Origin: Arsenophonus melophagi
GTDB lineage: Bacteria; Pseudomonadota; Gammaproteobacteria; Enterobacterales; Enterobacteriaceae
Assembly: GCA_032378655.1 (NCBI GenBank)
Contig: JAVYJS010000008.1
Coordinates: 1-50,819, forward strand
Length of the DNA stretch: 50,819 bases
Reading direction: 5' to 3'
The notes under the pieces are model-generated. The model did no database searches and was not told where the DNA came from. It was given only the letters and a program-made list of their open reading frames with translations. Shown here piece after piece: positions 50,109 to 50,819 of this stretch (position 1 is its first letter; every line of letters begins with the position of its first letter). Made by a program: the position numbers and the translations under genes.

Positions 50109-50819
50109 ACCAACACTGACTTAGACTAGTAAGCATAAACTAGTCATGCTATAACAAATATTCATTTTATTTATTACAACTATAGATAAATATGTATATA
50201 TACACTATAGAACAAATCAATCTTGATTTAGATTGAGGATATGATATTTTCTCCAAAACAAAGCATGGAAGAATTTATAATAGCGAATAGCGAATAGCGA
50301 GAACGATTCCATATAAGAATAACCTTCAGCTCAAGATTTCATATCATATAGTCCTGAAGTGTGTTCTCGTCCAAACAGATTTTCAACTACATCGATCGTG
50401 TTAGAAGCACCTAAAGATAGGTCTTTATTGGTCTCTATTGTCACTTATAATCACACTTAGTTTAATCATGAAGTCCTCCAACTTACTGGTTAGTAAGTAA
50501 CATTTCTCTTTATCACAGGAGAATTCATAATATGAATATTTCTAATATTCATATTACTTAAATGAGTCTCATATAGATTTATGAGATATAAAATTATCAA
50601 AAAAAATAACGATACCCTTAATTAAGGGTTCTAAGACTGAGGAATTAATACCATCAGTTTAACCAAGTGCAAGGTAAACGTATTACAATTCCTGTCCGTA
50701 TTATTAATATTTTAATAACTTTCCTCAACGATAACACATAAGATAGTGGAATCTATTACTAGTAATACAAGATACAAGTAACGATGAATAAAAAATCTAT
50801 ATTTCGGACCAATATAAAT
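50109..50819. other. non-coding end of window
   Basis: No gene is seen. A 7-bp stem (50124-50145) follows aroB and may help termination. A 7-nt unit ATAGCGA is repeated three times at 50280-50300. damX or dam, expected after aroB in E. coli, are not recognisable. Confidence 0.55.
50280..50300. repeat. three tandem copies of a 7-nt unit
   Basis: ATAGCGA is repeated three times without interruption (50280-50286, 50287-50293, 50294-50300). Confidence 0.9.

Overview
The window looks like the chromosome of a host-restricted gammaproteobacterial endosymbiont of the order Enterobacterales. All 26 protein genes recognised are close, near full-length counterparts of Escherichia coli genes, often residue for residue around active sites. 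The DNA is strongly AT-rich, only about 58% of it codes (my sum of gene lengths), and no transposases, prophage or hypothetical accessory genes are visible. Insect-symbiont lineages with long eroded spacers (Serratia symbiotica, Sodalis-allied or Arsenophonus-type) are possible, but the sequence alone does not decide among them.

Layout: ybhA (909-1727); fbp-ppa (2653-4345); tRNA-Ser(UGA) (5494-5581, -); gyrA (-) divergent from ubiG, then nrdA-nrdB (6911-14217); lnt-corC-ybeY-miaB on the minus strand with ubiF divergent (16213-22894); lpxM-mepM-znuA (-) divergent from znuC-znuB (24463-29505); gmk-rpoZ-spoT-recG (31485-37302); uspA-pitA (-, 38621-40861); pckA (-) and aroK-aroB (+) (42316-50108). 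Each block keeps the ancestral enterobacterial order. Genes inside blocks have dropped out (yfaE, ybeZ, trmH, uspB, the mrcA-to-hslO stretch), and the blocks are separated by 0.9-4.5 kb of apparently gene-free DNA.

Functionally, the genes supply DNA topology and deoxynucleotides (gyrA, nrdAB), fork rescue (recG), stringent response and GMP supply (spoT, gmk, rpoZ), ubiquinone (ubiG, ubiF), chorismate (aroKB), gluconeogenesis (fbp, pckA) with pyrophosphate and phosphate handling (ppa, pitA), a full Gram-negative envelope (lnt, lpxM, mepM), high-affinity zinc uptake (znuACB, with a convincing Zur-type operator at 27942-27958), tRNA and rRNA maturation (miaB, ybeY) and stress or PLP housekeeping (uspA, ybhA, corC).

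The most unusual feature is in the spacers. At least 23 long, perfect or single-mismatch palindromes (arms of 14-27 bp, loops of 0-10 nt) occur in about 21 kb of non-coding DNA. They share no sequence family, are often clustered or back to back, and in two cases (lpxM, znuB) one arm is the 3' end of the gene and the other is the flank. Short tandem duplications of 14-23 bp are also frequent. This looks either like a template-switching mutational process acting on relaxed DNA, or like a large set of hairpins with a termination or RNA role.
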